The notes beneath the pieces were generated by a model. The model ran no database searches. It worked only from the letters and a program-made list of their open reading frames with translations, and was not told the origin of the DNA. From positions 13,197,112-13,261,111 of the forward strand of contig OX393563.1 in assembly GCA_947652115.1 (NCBI GenBank): a stretch of 64,000 nucleotides of DNA, written 5' to 3'. The DNA comes from Blastomussa wellsi (taxonomy: Eukaryota; Cnidaria; Anthozoa; Scleractinia; Plerogyridae). This document shows, piece by piece, positions 36,901 through 48,900 of the stretch (the first letter of the stretch is position 1; the number at the start of each line of letters is the position of its first letter). Position numbers and translations under genes: made by a program.

Positions 36901-39900
36901 GTTCGCAAGAGCTTGAGAAATGGGTTGTAAGGTAATCCACGACATACTCACTGTTGTAAATTTGCAAATCTTTGTTTAAACTTCATTTTAAAACCCTCAT
37001 TTATTCTTTAAATCCACTGGCTGTGTACTGTTTCCATGCATTTGCAGCCATTCCCTCTGTTCCATTCGATTCGCTTGGCCTTCCCCTCTGTCGGAATGAA
37101 TCCGAGGGTTTCTTTGGTTTTGCTGGTTGGTAGCTGCAGATTGTTTCGCAAAGTAGAAGCGTAACTAAAACTTTTTACAGCTACGGCTTTTTAATCGTAA
37201 AACGTTTCACCTCCTGATGTACGGAGGCGAATGAAAACGTCAGCCTATCAAATTACAGCGGATATTAATTCGCGATACGCATTGCAACTTTGCTTAGTTT
37301 TATCATTAGTTGTCGTTTGTTGTTAATTTATGCAATACAATTACAAACCGAAAACTTTAATGATTTGCACTGCCAAACAAAGGGATATCTGAACCATATA
37401 GAAATGCAAACCGTTTGAATCTTGTCAAAATTTGACCGTTCGTCTCCCTTTCAGCTTCCTATTCCGTGAGGTGTAGACTGTTCACAGCCGCTATATTTCT
37501 TCAACGCAAAAGAACGCGCGCGAGCCAAAAAAACCAGCAAGTGAAGCGAGCACGAGTGCGAATATTGTGTGGCATATCCTAGCCTAGAAAGCATTTGATT
37601 CATCACTCGGATGATCGCATAAGAGGCCATCCGTTTCAGAATCCCATATTCAAATAAGGATGTTTTTAAAATTTGTATTTTCCGATAACTATGGCTGACT
37701 TGAACTGTCTCTCAGCGGATATAGTAACCTCAACTTCTTTAGATTCTTTTAAATCCAATTTGTCAGTGTTTCACAAGCAATCCAATTTTATTTATTTAAG
37801 TTTATTTTTTTTTTTTGCGATTTTTAGATGCCTTATTTTAAATAGTTATATTTTTTACTCATCGCTTTTATTTTATTTTACAGTCGGTGTGACGTCTTAA
37901 GATTTTCATGTAGATGTAGCGTTTCAAAATTATCGATCGATAGTCTATCTTCAGCAAACGTAAAAAGAGCTTCGATTAATGTTATTTCAAGTCTGTTTGC
38001 TTGTTTTGGATATTGGAAGACAATATGAAAGAAGAAGTCTGACAACCGTGTTTCCGTTGTGATCGATTGCAACGTCATTCATAAAATATATCTGGCAGGC
38101 CAGCACGCTAAGACCTCGCTATGTTTTTATTTGGTAAGCGATTGTTAAGGGACTTCCTTCCTTGATATCCTTCTTTGACAGGGCAACGAAATGAATTTAG
38201 GCGAGGCCAATACTTTTCCGTGACAGTACTGAAGGCTGGCTGTAATCATTCTCGTCGTAACTTACCCAAACCTGAAATCCCTTGAAATAAATCCTCTTGT
38301 AAACGTGATCCAAAACGAAAATGGCGCTCTGTCGTCAGTGCCTAGTCACCTCAGATGAATTGCATTAAGCACCTGTTCAGTTTATGATGTGAGTCATCGC
38401 GACTTCCGCTCAAACCTTTTGGTTTCATTTATGTCCTGTCAGCTTTTATAGCAAGTTACCGTGGCTTGAAAATGTTTGGTTTATGACAAAAGTGGTTGAT
38501 GTTTTCGCTTGCTGTTTTCACAGATTCGACAGAGTTAAAATTGATTTTGAAACAAACGATCGAAAGGAACAACGTGAATTTTCTGCGTCATTATACACGT
38601 GCAACAGCCATGTTACGTCATTGCTCTTGCCATGCAGAAAACTCAAAACAACAATACGATAGAAAAAAATAGCTTAAACAAAATTTTGTTTCTTCCATAA
38701 AATTAATTTGACTAGCTTTTACTTTTTTCCGTGAGCACGTTGTCAGAATAGCAAGTGCAAAAAGATAAATAAGGTTGTCACACTACCAGATGATAACCGA
38801 TAATAAGGAAACGAAAGACATGCAAACGAGACAAGCTTTGAGACAGCGAGACAGAAATCAAAACCAACTTCCGCCGCATTAAGGAGTTACGTAAGGCGCG
38901 GAATCACCGAGAATGCGACATTGGAATACGCTTTTACTTTCGTGTATTGTGATTGACAGTGGTATTCAAAGCTTAAATGGCCGTGAACGAAGGAATATCT
39001 CGTCATTTTCGCCGAGTGAATTCGCCAACTTTGGGTTAACACCCAACTGAACCCTTAGACAAAAAATGGTCCGACAACAAAGAGTCATAACCAGGTGAAA
39101 ACAAACTTATTACTACTTAATTCCTTTTAAAACTTCCTTGCATCTAGATCGAAAACATATTCTCATATTTATGCTTTTAATCGAAGCAATTGCTTTTTAA
39201 GACGTGTTTTAATAAAGCTACGCGCACTTAATGTTATCAATCAGTTGGTTTTGTGTTCATTGTGGACTTCGATCCGTTGAAGATTTCAGTCAGAGAGAAT
39301 GAGAAATATACGTTAGTAAATTAATTATTTATTTATTCGATTGTTCAAAACCTTTTTTATGGTTATAAAAGACCTCTGATGAGGGTGGACAGGACACAAA
39401 AAATATAATTCGTGAGTATTATTTCCACAGATCGGGGATCAGTTGATCACTTGAATAAATTTAGTTTTTTTCTTCCATCACAGTATCAAGAAGTCGATTC
39501 AACCGACAAGAGATGTGCAGTATAGGACGGACATCGGTTTAACAGTATGGATTGTGGAGGCAAAAGGACTCACTGACAAACCAAAACGACGGTAACGTAA
39601 AACAAACATTTATTGATGGTACTGTTTCGTGATCAATTTGTGTGATTTGTGGTACAATTGTGCATGTGATGTGTGAAATGGCAGGACATTTTAGCAGCCG
39701 AGGTATCGAACTTTTGTGGCAAATTAAGACTGGGCATTTCTGGGTCACGGCAAATTTGCGGTTTTCCTGGCGCATGCCTAACTGGAACGTGGCGATGTGA
39801 ATGAACGAATAAGAAAACTGAAAGGTTTCATTAATGCGAGACTTAGAATTTTAGAATTTAGACTTTTCAACACATGATAGTCTTTCATTTCCATTCTGTC

Positions 39901-42900
39901 ATGCTGGCACAATGAAAAGGACTTGAGCGGGTGGGAAAGCTATCTAAATGTGTTTTGTTGCTTTTATGAAACATTAAGATCTCATTGGCCAATCACAGAG
40001 CACGGATTGTTCTGGCTATTTTATAAAATGGCGCGTGTATAAACAGTTTGTTTTTCTTTCTTTGCAGATTTTACTGTGAGCTGTTTTTCGATAAAGTTAT
40101 CTACGCTAAAACGTCGTCCAAGACTAAATCAGATATTCTTTTCTGGGGAGAAAATTTTGCTTTCAAGTAAGGTTAAAAGATATACTTATATATTCCGAGC
40201 AATGAGATGCAAATACGCAATTATTTTTTTGTAAATGGTTTAAACTTTCGGCAAAAACATAACCGATTTTGCGCTAACACGAGCCTCTTTTATTTTACCG
40301 TGATAATCAGTTTAGAACTTTTCGATTTGTTTTACATTACGTTTTTGCGTAACATTTTTTGTGTTTACATTCAGTGATTTGCCTGAAGTCAAGACCATTA
40401 CGGTGCAAATCTACAAAGAAACCGATGGCAAAAACAAGAAGGAAAAAAGAAAGCCTGTCGGTGAGAAATTTCAGTTCGTCGCCTCTACATAAAGTTCACA
40501 TTCTTTAACTTTTTACTATTTAACAATTAGATTATGAGCTCGAGATTTTTATCACGTGATTGTTGACGAGGGCGCAGCCCGAGTCAACTATCGCGTATAG
40601 AAATCGAGAGCGAATAATCTAATTGTTTAGAATAAATATACTAGTCGTGGCGACTTTTGTCTTTTCTGGAACAGACAGTCTCGACCAGTAAACTGTCAAA
40701 ATCTTCTTCACGGACATTTCGAAAACGTGAAGAAGCGGCCGCCATTTTGTTGACAACCGCACTGCTACGCTACTCGCTATCTATCAGAGAATAGATAGTG
40801 GGTAGCGCAGCCAATCAGAGAACGGCATTCGTGATAGGACGCTAGTAGATTCATACTAATAGATATGATTTCAATACTTACATGCTATCAATATTAGCTC
40901 AAACGTTTTACACATTGTATTAGAAAAAACTTACTTTCGTAGTTCAGATGCCGAAATGGAATGCAGTGACGCCCTTCGGCTCAGACTAGATCGAAACTAC
41001 TGTATTTGTCAGTCAGCTTTAAATAAATATGCCTAGAACTCCTTCTTTTGGTCGGTTTTTATGATGGCGGTGTAAGAACAAGGTCTTATGAAAAATTCAC
41101 CTGCAGTGGTTCTAAAGAATAACTGGTGTTGTTATATTTCTTGGTATTTTTTATGCGTTAACTTATTGTTTCTCCCGCCATGTCGTTGTTATTTGCCCTA
41201 GGTTCTGTGGATGTGTCAGTCGATTCATTGGATATAGGTGTTGAGGTGGAGAAATGGTACCCTGTTACCATGGAAAGTAACAAAACAAATGGTGGAGAAT
41301 CTTCGAGCGTTAGACTCAGATTTAAATATCAGGTACATTGGTCTCCATTATTTTGACTCCTCATTGACAAGTAGTTAGTTGATTTATTTGTTAGGGCTGC
41401 TATGTTTTCTCTTCAGCTGCATTGCAATAGACGTTATATAATATCTGACTTTGAGTTATCTCCACGCAGAAAGTCTCCATTCTCCCAGTCAAGTGTTATA
41501 ATGAACTATCAGAGGTAGGCTTATCTTTGTTCGTATTTTCTCAGAGTGTATGTATGACAGTGACACCCGATTAACGCCTCCTTCTACGAAACAAGCGGTT
41601 GTTATCGCCAAAACGATGCGATTGAGTGATTTTCATTTCAGTGTCGAAAGTGATTCTGCGTTTCCTTCAGTTTTGCATTTCTTCGCTTCGCTTAAGAATC
41701 TCGCGCCAATTTCTCAACCAATCAGAAGAAAACCAAAACCAATCGTGACTTTTCCCGCGTTTTGCGCCGGCTACATGAATTTACTTCGAGTTTTAATTGG
41801 TTCATTGGATTGTTTGGTTCAGTTTGGTTTTGACACGCAATCGAAAATCACTCTATCCGTAAAACCAAGTCAAGCAATTAACTCATCTCACATTGGGACT
41901 GTTGTTGGTCCCGGGAGAGGTGGCGGCGCTGAGACAGTCCAACCACTAATGATAATTCCCCCTTCCTTAAACCAACACTGATCTTTCACCTTCACATTAA
42001 TCGCAATCTCTAATTTTTCAGTATTTAAACCGTAACTACATGACAGTTTGTAAAGCCTTGGAACCGGTAGTCAGCGTCAAGCAAAAGGTAACTAACCTGA
42101 GTAACAAGAGCAATTTTCACTTTGGTTTTGTGTTACTGGTAAAAAAAAACCGCGGAACTTGCTCAAGGAGTAAAACCACAACGTATTATGACTCGCTCGC
42201 ATACGTTTCCCCGTGCTTCACGAGTCTTAATTGCTTCATTGGATTGCCGGTCAGTGTGTCCTTTGTCATTGGCCATAGCGGCTGCTTTTGAAATAAATGA
42301 AATGAGCCTCGCAGTTTGAAAGAAATTTTAAGACATTGCATCTTTTGAGCCTATAAAAAAATTTCAAGGCGACAACGGGAATCGCACCCATGGCCTTCTC
42401 GATACCGGAGCGACGGTCTACCATCTGAGCTTGAAACCTAGCCTACGAATGCAACCGTCTTTCTTTGCTCACGACTGGCCTGGAGGGAGAGAAGAAAGGC
42501 AGCTGCATTCGCAGACTAAATGAAGCCTTCATTTGTTCTTAGCAGGTCAATTGTAGATCGAAGTTCTAACATCGCGGCGTAAATGGAGTGTATGGCGTAA
42601 TGAATATCCGAAACATTATATATCAACTGCGTGCTGCAGTTCACATATACTTTGTTTCATCTATTCATTACGTCAGAGGTTGCTTTTGTTTTGCTTTTAC
42701 AACACCAAATCATGGCATTCATTGCTTCCATTCTGTTTGTGAACGCAGGACGAGATCTCAAAAGTGCTTTTAAGAATACTGCAAGCCAGCGGGAAAGCTA
42801 CAGAATTCCTTGCAAGTATCGTCATGGAAGAAGTCAAGAACTTAGGTAAAACTTGTTTATCTTACCTAATGTATAGTTGCCAGTTGTAATTAGAAGTGTT

Positions 42901-45900
42901 CTTTCTTTCTTTTCTAATGTGAATATTCCAAATCATTTCAACAGAGGACGAGAACCTTGTATTTCGTGGAAATTCGTTTGCGACAAAAGCCATGGATTCC
43001 TACATGAAGATGATTGGTGAATCAGTGAGTTCTTCCTTTATCCTTCGATATGTATTCACCGTTAATAATGCTGCCCATGTACACAGAGTGAAGCGTTTTG
43101 GATTAAACTGAATTAGTCAGTCATTTTTAGCCTTCCTGGGTAGTGCAGCTCTTGGGCTGGCGTGCTAATCAATGTACTCTGACATAGAGAGTGCTTATCG
43201 CATGAGGAGTTTACGTAGTGTAAGCAAAATGTAGACAGCATTGTGTGACAGTGACCAGGAGTGGGCCAGTCACATATCATTGCTGTTATAACCGTGACGG
43301 TCTTAAAAACTGTCACACTTCTCAGTTAAGCATCTCTGCTTTTCTACTGGGGTCATACCTAATAGAAATGTTCTTCATTTTAGTATTTACAGGAAACGCT
43401 GGGCGAGTTTGTCCAGTCTGTGTATGAGTTCGAGGATGACTGCGAGGTAAGATAATTTCTTGAATAAGTGGGGAATAGAATTCTGATCTATCACTGAACC
43501 TCTCACTGATAATCAAGATTCTCGACACACTGGCAAACACAGGCTCGACTACCAACTACTATTTTGGGAACGAACCCGTTTTCCTTGGAAAATGCCGGTC
43601 ACAATGATGCGTTCTCTCACATAGCATCACGAGTCAGAACTATTTCGAGAATGTTAGAAATACAATTATGGATAAGTCTAAGGTTTTATATTTGCAACAT
43701 TTGTGAAGCGAACATGACATTTTCTCGCAGGTCGATCCATCTAAGAAAACAAGCGGCAACATTGAATCCAATAAGGAGAACCTAAAAACGTTTGTGGAGA
43801 AAGCCTGGAGTCAGATCACGTGCTCAGCATGTTTGTTCCCGAGGTAAGTGTGTGACATGCACGTGACCTATCTACAAGAGTTATCATTTTAGCCATTTAT
43901 AATTCACGTTTGGTTTGGGTTTGCATAATTACGTTTACCCGCGCTTCTTGCCAACTGCGTCTATTTGCTTTGCGTTTTGACTACCCGTGACTGACTCACT
44001 GGATTGTTGTGTCATTTATGATTGGCCAGACTGGTTACTTTGGTTTTGTTTTTGCGACACTCATTTGAAAAAAACTGCTCGTAAGAAAGAGTAACCAGCA
44101 CCATTGCGAAAGTTTGAGCTACACAAACCACTAAGATTCCCTGTTATTCTAAGAGCACTGAAACGCTCCACATTTCTAATGAGAAACAAGCTCGATTTTG
44201 AAGGCACAGTTGAAGATAACACAGGTTTACTGCAATTGTACCCTTTTCCAATGTTTTACCCATTGTATCCTTTAGCAATGAACCGATCAAAAGAGATTTA
44301 AAAGAGAATGATCCTCCAGGCACTTGGAATTTGATATCGATAAGTCAATAAATAAAAAAACATAACATTCCAAAAAAAAAGTTTAACCACATGTATATCT
44401 GCATCTTTTTCTCAGCGATCTTCGAATAACATTCCATGAATTCCGTCTATGGTGCGAGGGAAGAAGTGAAGATTTGAGTACCAAGTTAATAAGGTTAGTA
44501 TTAACACTTGGATAGTAACATTTCTATTAAGTTAGAAAGGTAAAGCAATCAGTGCCAGTTTTGGCAAATCTTCATTGAAGCATTCGAGGAGTTTCCGACT
44601 TATTTTATCCAATAAAAACGTTTTTTATACAATCGACAACTAGAACGAGAGCTCAGTCGCGAATACAGCGAAAATAATTACGCGAGCAAATACGTCATGT
44701 TGCTTAGCAACTACAGGCATCGAACACCGTGGGCTCAATCCCGTCTCAGAGGCGGGATTCCGTCATCAATGGGCACGTGTCCCCCTACTGGAAACGTAAG
44801 AGCAATTTTAAAGAACTGATAAGATCTTCCCAATCTTTCATTGCAGTGGATCTATCTTCCTGCGATTTTTGTGCCCTGCTATTCTATCTCCAAGTTTGTT
44901 TCACTTAGTACAAGGTAAACTAAATTTATTCCATTCTCGAAAGTTTGAAATAATTTCCTAAAAGTTGTTGCTATGATTTCAGAAGCTTCTACCTTAGACT
45001 GCAACATTTAATTATTTTTTCGATGTTGTTGATCATGCTACAGAATATCCAGACGAACGAACCTCAAGAGCTTTAACACTTATTGCCAAGGTAGTGCAGA
45101 ATTTGGCCAACTTCACCAGGTAAATATGTAATCATCCTCAAACATGTTGCCTCTCAATAGTCATTTTCTAAAAGCCAAATGAATACTCAGGGCTAGCTCA
45201 AGTTGATTAAATAATAAAAAAACTGGAGGCTTTTCTTGGATTTGAACAAGGAAAGGACGCAGGAAAGCCGTATTTTGATTATCAATTTCTTCCTTGGAAC
45301 AGATGAATGATCGGTATACCCAAGCCTACTTGATTCGCTAGCTCGCAGAGGAATCTCAGTGCCAGAAATCGAACTGTTGACACTGTATGGCAGTCAGACG
45401 AATCGGGATCGAGAGTGATACGACCGTTCCGGCATAACTTTTTGATATAACCGAGGTTCAGGAATTCTCAAGATATCTTTGTGTGTGAAGTTGTGAAAAA
45501 TGTAAGGTGTTCCCTTCGCATTGCAGATTTGGTGGAAAGGAAGAGTACATGGGTTTCATGAACGGTTTTGTGGAGAAGGAGTTCGTAAATATGAGGAAGT
45601 TTCTTGAGGAAATATCAGTAAGTTTGCTGTGTGGTTGTACTGTTACTTAATAGAACGCGCTTGTGATAACATAGCATTCGGCTTTATGAGCACAGTGACA
45701 TAGTGGTACCTTTAAAGTTCTTTTATAATCATAATTTATTAAAGCCTTGATCATGCAAGCATCAAGGCAGCCAATCAGAGTGCGCCTTACGTGTTTGTCA
45801 CTTTACGAACCCTCGAGTAAACCAACAAAGCTTTCAATCAAAAAGTTAGACTTGACCTGTGGCTTCCTCCAGTGCAAAACGTTCTCCAGTACAATAAGAA

Positions 45901-48900
45901 CAATTATGGACGCATTTTGGTTGATTCCTACCTATGATCTAGCACGCACTGGTTGCGAGCACATTTTGTTTCTTTATTATATAAAACAGATAAAGTCCAT
46001 GTTGCCGTGCGTCTGTTCAGAAATACATCACAGGAGAGGTCAAAATTTTGTAAGAACATCAGTGACACACTCGGCTATCACCTCAAGTGCCACTTTTTTG
46101 TCCATGCCACATCAGTGATTTATTTCTGAACAGACACACGGCATGGAATCTATTTGTAATCTATTTGTTAATCATATTTGTTTTGTTGCCAAGCAGTCAA
46201 GAACAGACACCACTGAAAACCAGTATGAAGGAATTATCGACAGTGGACGGGAACTCGCTCTTGTGTTCAACATCTTGAAAGACCAGACCAGCAAGATGAA
46301 CCAGGTCAGTTGGTTTGTTTTTATAAGTTTTCACCATTCTATAATACATCGGTGATCCTCCTTGTCGCTTACTAGCAGTTAAGCGCTCCTTCTTCCTATG
46401 AATTCTCAGTTTAAAACTTTTATTCCTTCCTTTAGGATGCGTTGGAGACCCTTCGCCCGTTGCAGTTCATTCTAAAATCACTTCAAGAGATTTACCACGA
46501 TTCCGAGAGAAAGTTCGCTCTTGGCAATGAGAGCCTCGTGGCGCACAGAAAATGGGCGTCATCTTCAGATCTTGTGAGTGATCAAGACAAGAACAATATC
46601 ACTCTGACTCCAGTCTCACAAATCAGGATCATGAAATCTCCGAATAAAAGGAAGCCAAAAACATCCAAAGATACTTCTTCGGAGACCAACCTTTTTTACA
46701 ACGGCAGCACGCCGTCGACGACACAAGAACAGCTCACGGTTTCTCGTTATGATAAGTCGATCTTGTCGCCCATCTCCGATATAGATCCTCCTGATTCTCC
46801 AAGAAAACGGGTATCGTACGAGGATGATTTACAAAGCAGTCTTCGTAGGCGATCGTATCGGAGAGCCATCGCATCCGAAGATCCTGGCAACGTGCTTCTA
46901 GGTGCAGTCGAACGTGATCGAAGTTCGTCCGAAAGACGTCCAATGTCCAAAAACTCGGATTCACGTCGATCGCGCTCGGAGGGGCCTTTGATTATTTCAA
47001 GTGTAGATGGCGAGAATCCCGGTGAAGCTCGGGTGGTTTATCAGGGAGAAATATCAAACTCTTCTTCACGATTAAGAGAATCAGATAGCGCAAACCAGAA
47101 ACATTTCAGGGCGGTTGCTGAGTCGCGCAGAAGCTTACCTCGAAGAGCTTCGCCTGCTAATAGTTCTCCGGTTATAACGGATCTATCTCGGACTTCCTCG
47201 CCAGAGAGACCATCGCCCCCAAGGCCAACCACACCAAAGCCGCCGTCTCCTCTTACGTCAGTTGACTCGCCCCGTTCCTCTCCCCGATCGAGTAACAGTT
47301 CGACAAAGTACCTGAACCCCGCCACTGGTCACGTGGCTCGCAGCCCGTCTAGGACCAGCAGCAGCTCCAGCGGAAGTGAAGAGAGTTGGCACAGTGTTGC
47401 GAGCAGCTTTGAGGGAGGAAAGAGAAGAGCGAGGAAGATGCCGCGGACACCTAGCCCAGTAGACAGGAGACTCGGGTCGGGGTAAGTATTTTGACATAAA
47501 GATGAAGAACTTATAGATTTCAAGAACTGATTTAACTTAGTAACAGATCAACACAGAAGGTCTCCTTAGTCATATTGGTATTGTGCCCTTATGTGAAGTT
47601 TTTCTCTGGACACGTCTTGCATTGTTATGTCCTCGGGTGACTAAACAGCGATCGAGAGTTTAGAGTAAAGCTTATATTTTGCAGAAAAATTTCACGTGTC
47701 TGATAGTCTAGAGAAGACAGCAAATTGCAGTATCAGACCTAAAGGCCAGAAATTCATGCTCTTTCTAGAATTTCGTATTTTGCACTCCTTAATGAACGAA
47801 TTTATTAGGGAGGAAACTGTTTCTAGTTTGGAATTGCTGATTATCGTGTTACAAAAATAAACGGTTGTCTTGAGGCGGTATTGTCTAGCTTTTTGTGATC
47901 AGTATCGTCATCTCCAGTCACCCTCCTGAACATGATTTACTATTGATATTGTTTAAGGATAAAATATATGTTGATGGCTCTTAGAACTTCCAGTGTCCAG
48001 TCATTTCGGATCATATATAAGAACGTCATGCAGTCTTTTTCTTAGCAATAACCAAGACTAATCCCTTAAATTTATAACTTGTAGGAAGTAACGATTGATA
48101 CGACTTTATAGCCGAGGAAACTAAACTTAAAGCCAAATCAAAGGAGAATTTGAACTTCTCAAATTTTCAGGAACGTACACAACAGTTTCCTCCTCTTTTG
48201 ACAGACAGGTCCTTCTCTTAGATACCCTGAGCTCATCAGTATGCTTATACTAGCTGATAATAGGTCACAGTAGAAGAGATCTCTTGTCCAGTTATCTTTT
48301 AAGATCTTTTAACTGTCCTCTACTGTCGTTCTCTTTTGATTCATTAGTTGGCTCTAAAAGTGCAAAATATTTTAACCGTTCCCTTAGGCGTTCTCGGATT
48401 TTGCCATTTTGACTACGGATATGCAATTCTAGTGCCTTGCCTTGGCAAGCAATCATCAGTCATTACTTAAAAACGGATTCCGCAAAGTTTGGAATCAGTC
48501 AGCAAATATCGCCCAAATTTCTTAAGTCTTTTCCGTTTTGTTCAATAACGTCCAGACAAAAAACTTCAATTTCTTGTAGTTTCTTTGCAGACATGTGTTC
48601 AAGTAGAGCGTTTGAATTTATCTATGAATTTTTACAGTGCTATGACCTGTAGTGAAATCAAACGATAAACGTATCAGTTTAGAAACGGCACTCAACAATT
48701 TTGCTAGACCCTTGTTGAGGCTAGTTGACTGCCTGACAACGTAAGCTAACCCATTACTGTGGTATTCTTTTTCTGTGCATAGGATCGTCTAAGACACTGA
48801 AATGAGCAGTTCAGTTGCTCGAGCCTCTTTATGGCGTATATAATACAAGACATTGCTATTCTTTGCCCCTCTACACCGGATAATGGATATTGTCCACAAA

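Noticed and set aside
41550..41981. 143-codon open frame
   Set aside because: It lies across a dispersed repeat that recurs in neighbouring introns, so the frame is a by-product of the repeat.
45747..46118. 123-codon open frame
   Set aside because: It covers a hairpin MITE and its tail; no protein similarity.
46734..47523. Several minus-strand frames opposite the long RasGAP linker exon
   Set aside because: They are shadows of the Ser/Arg/Pro-rich coding exon 46436-47481.
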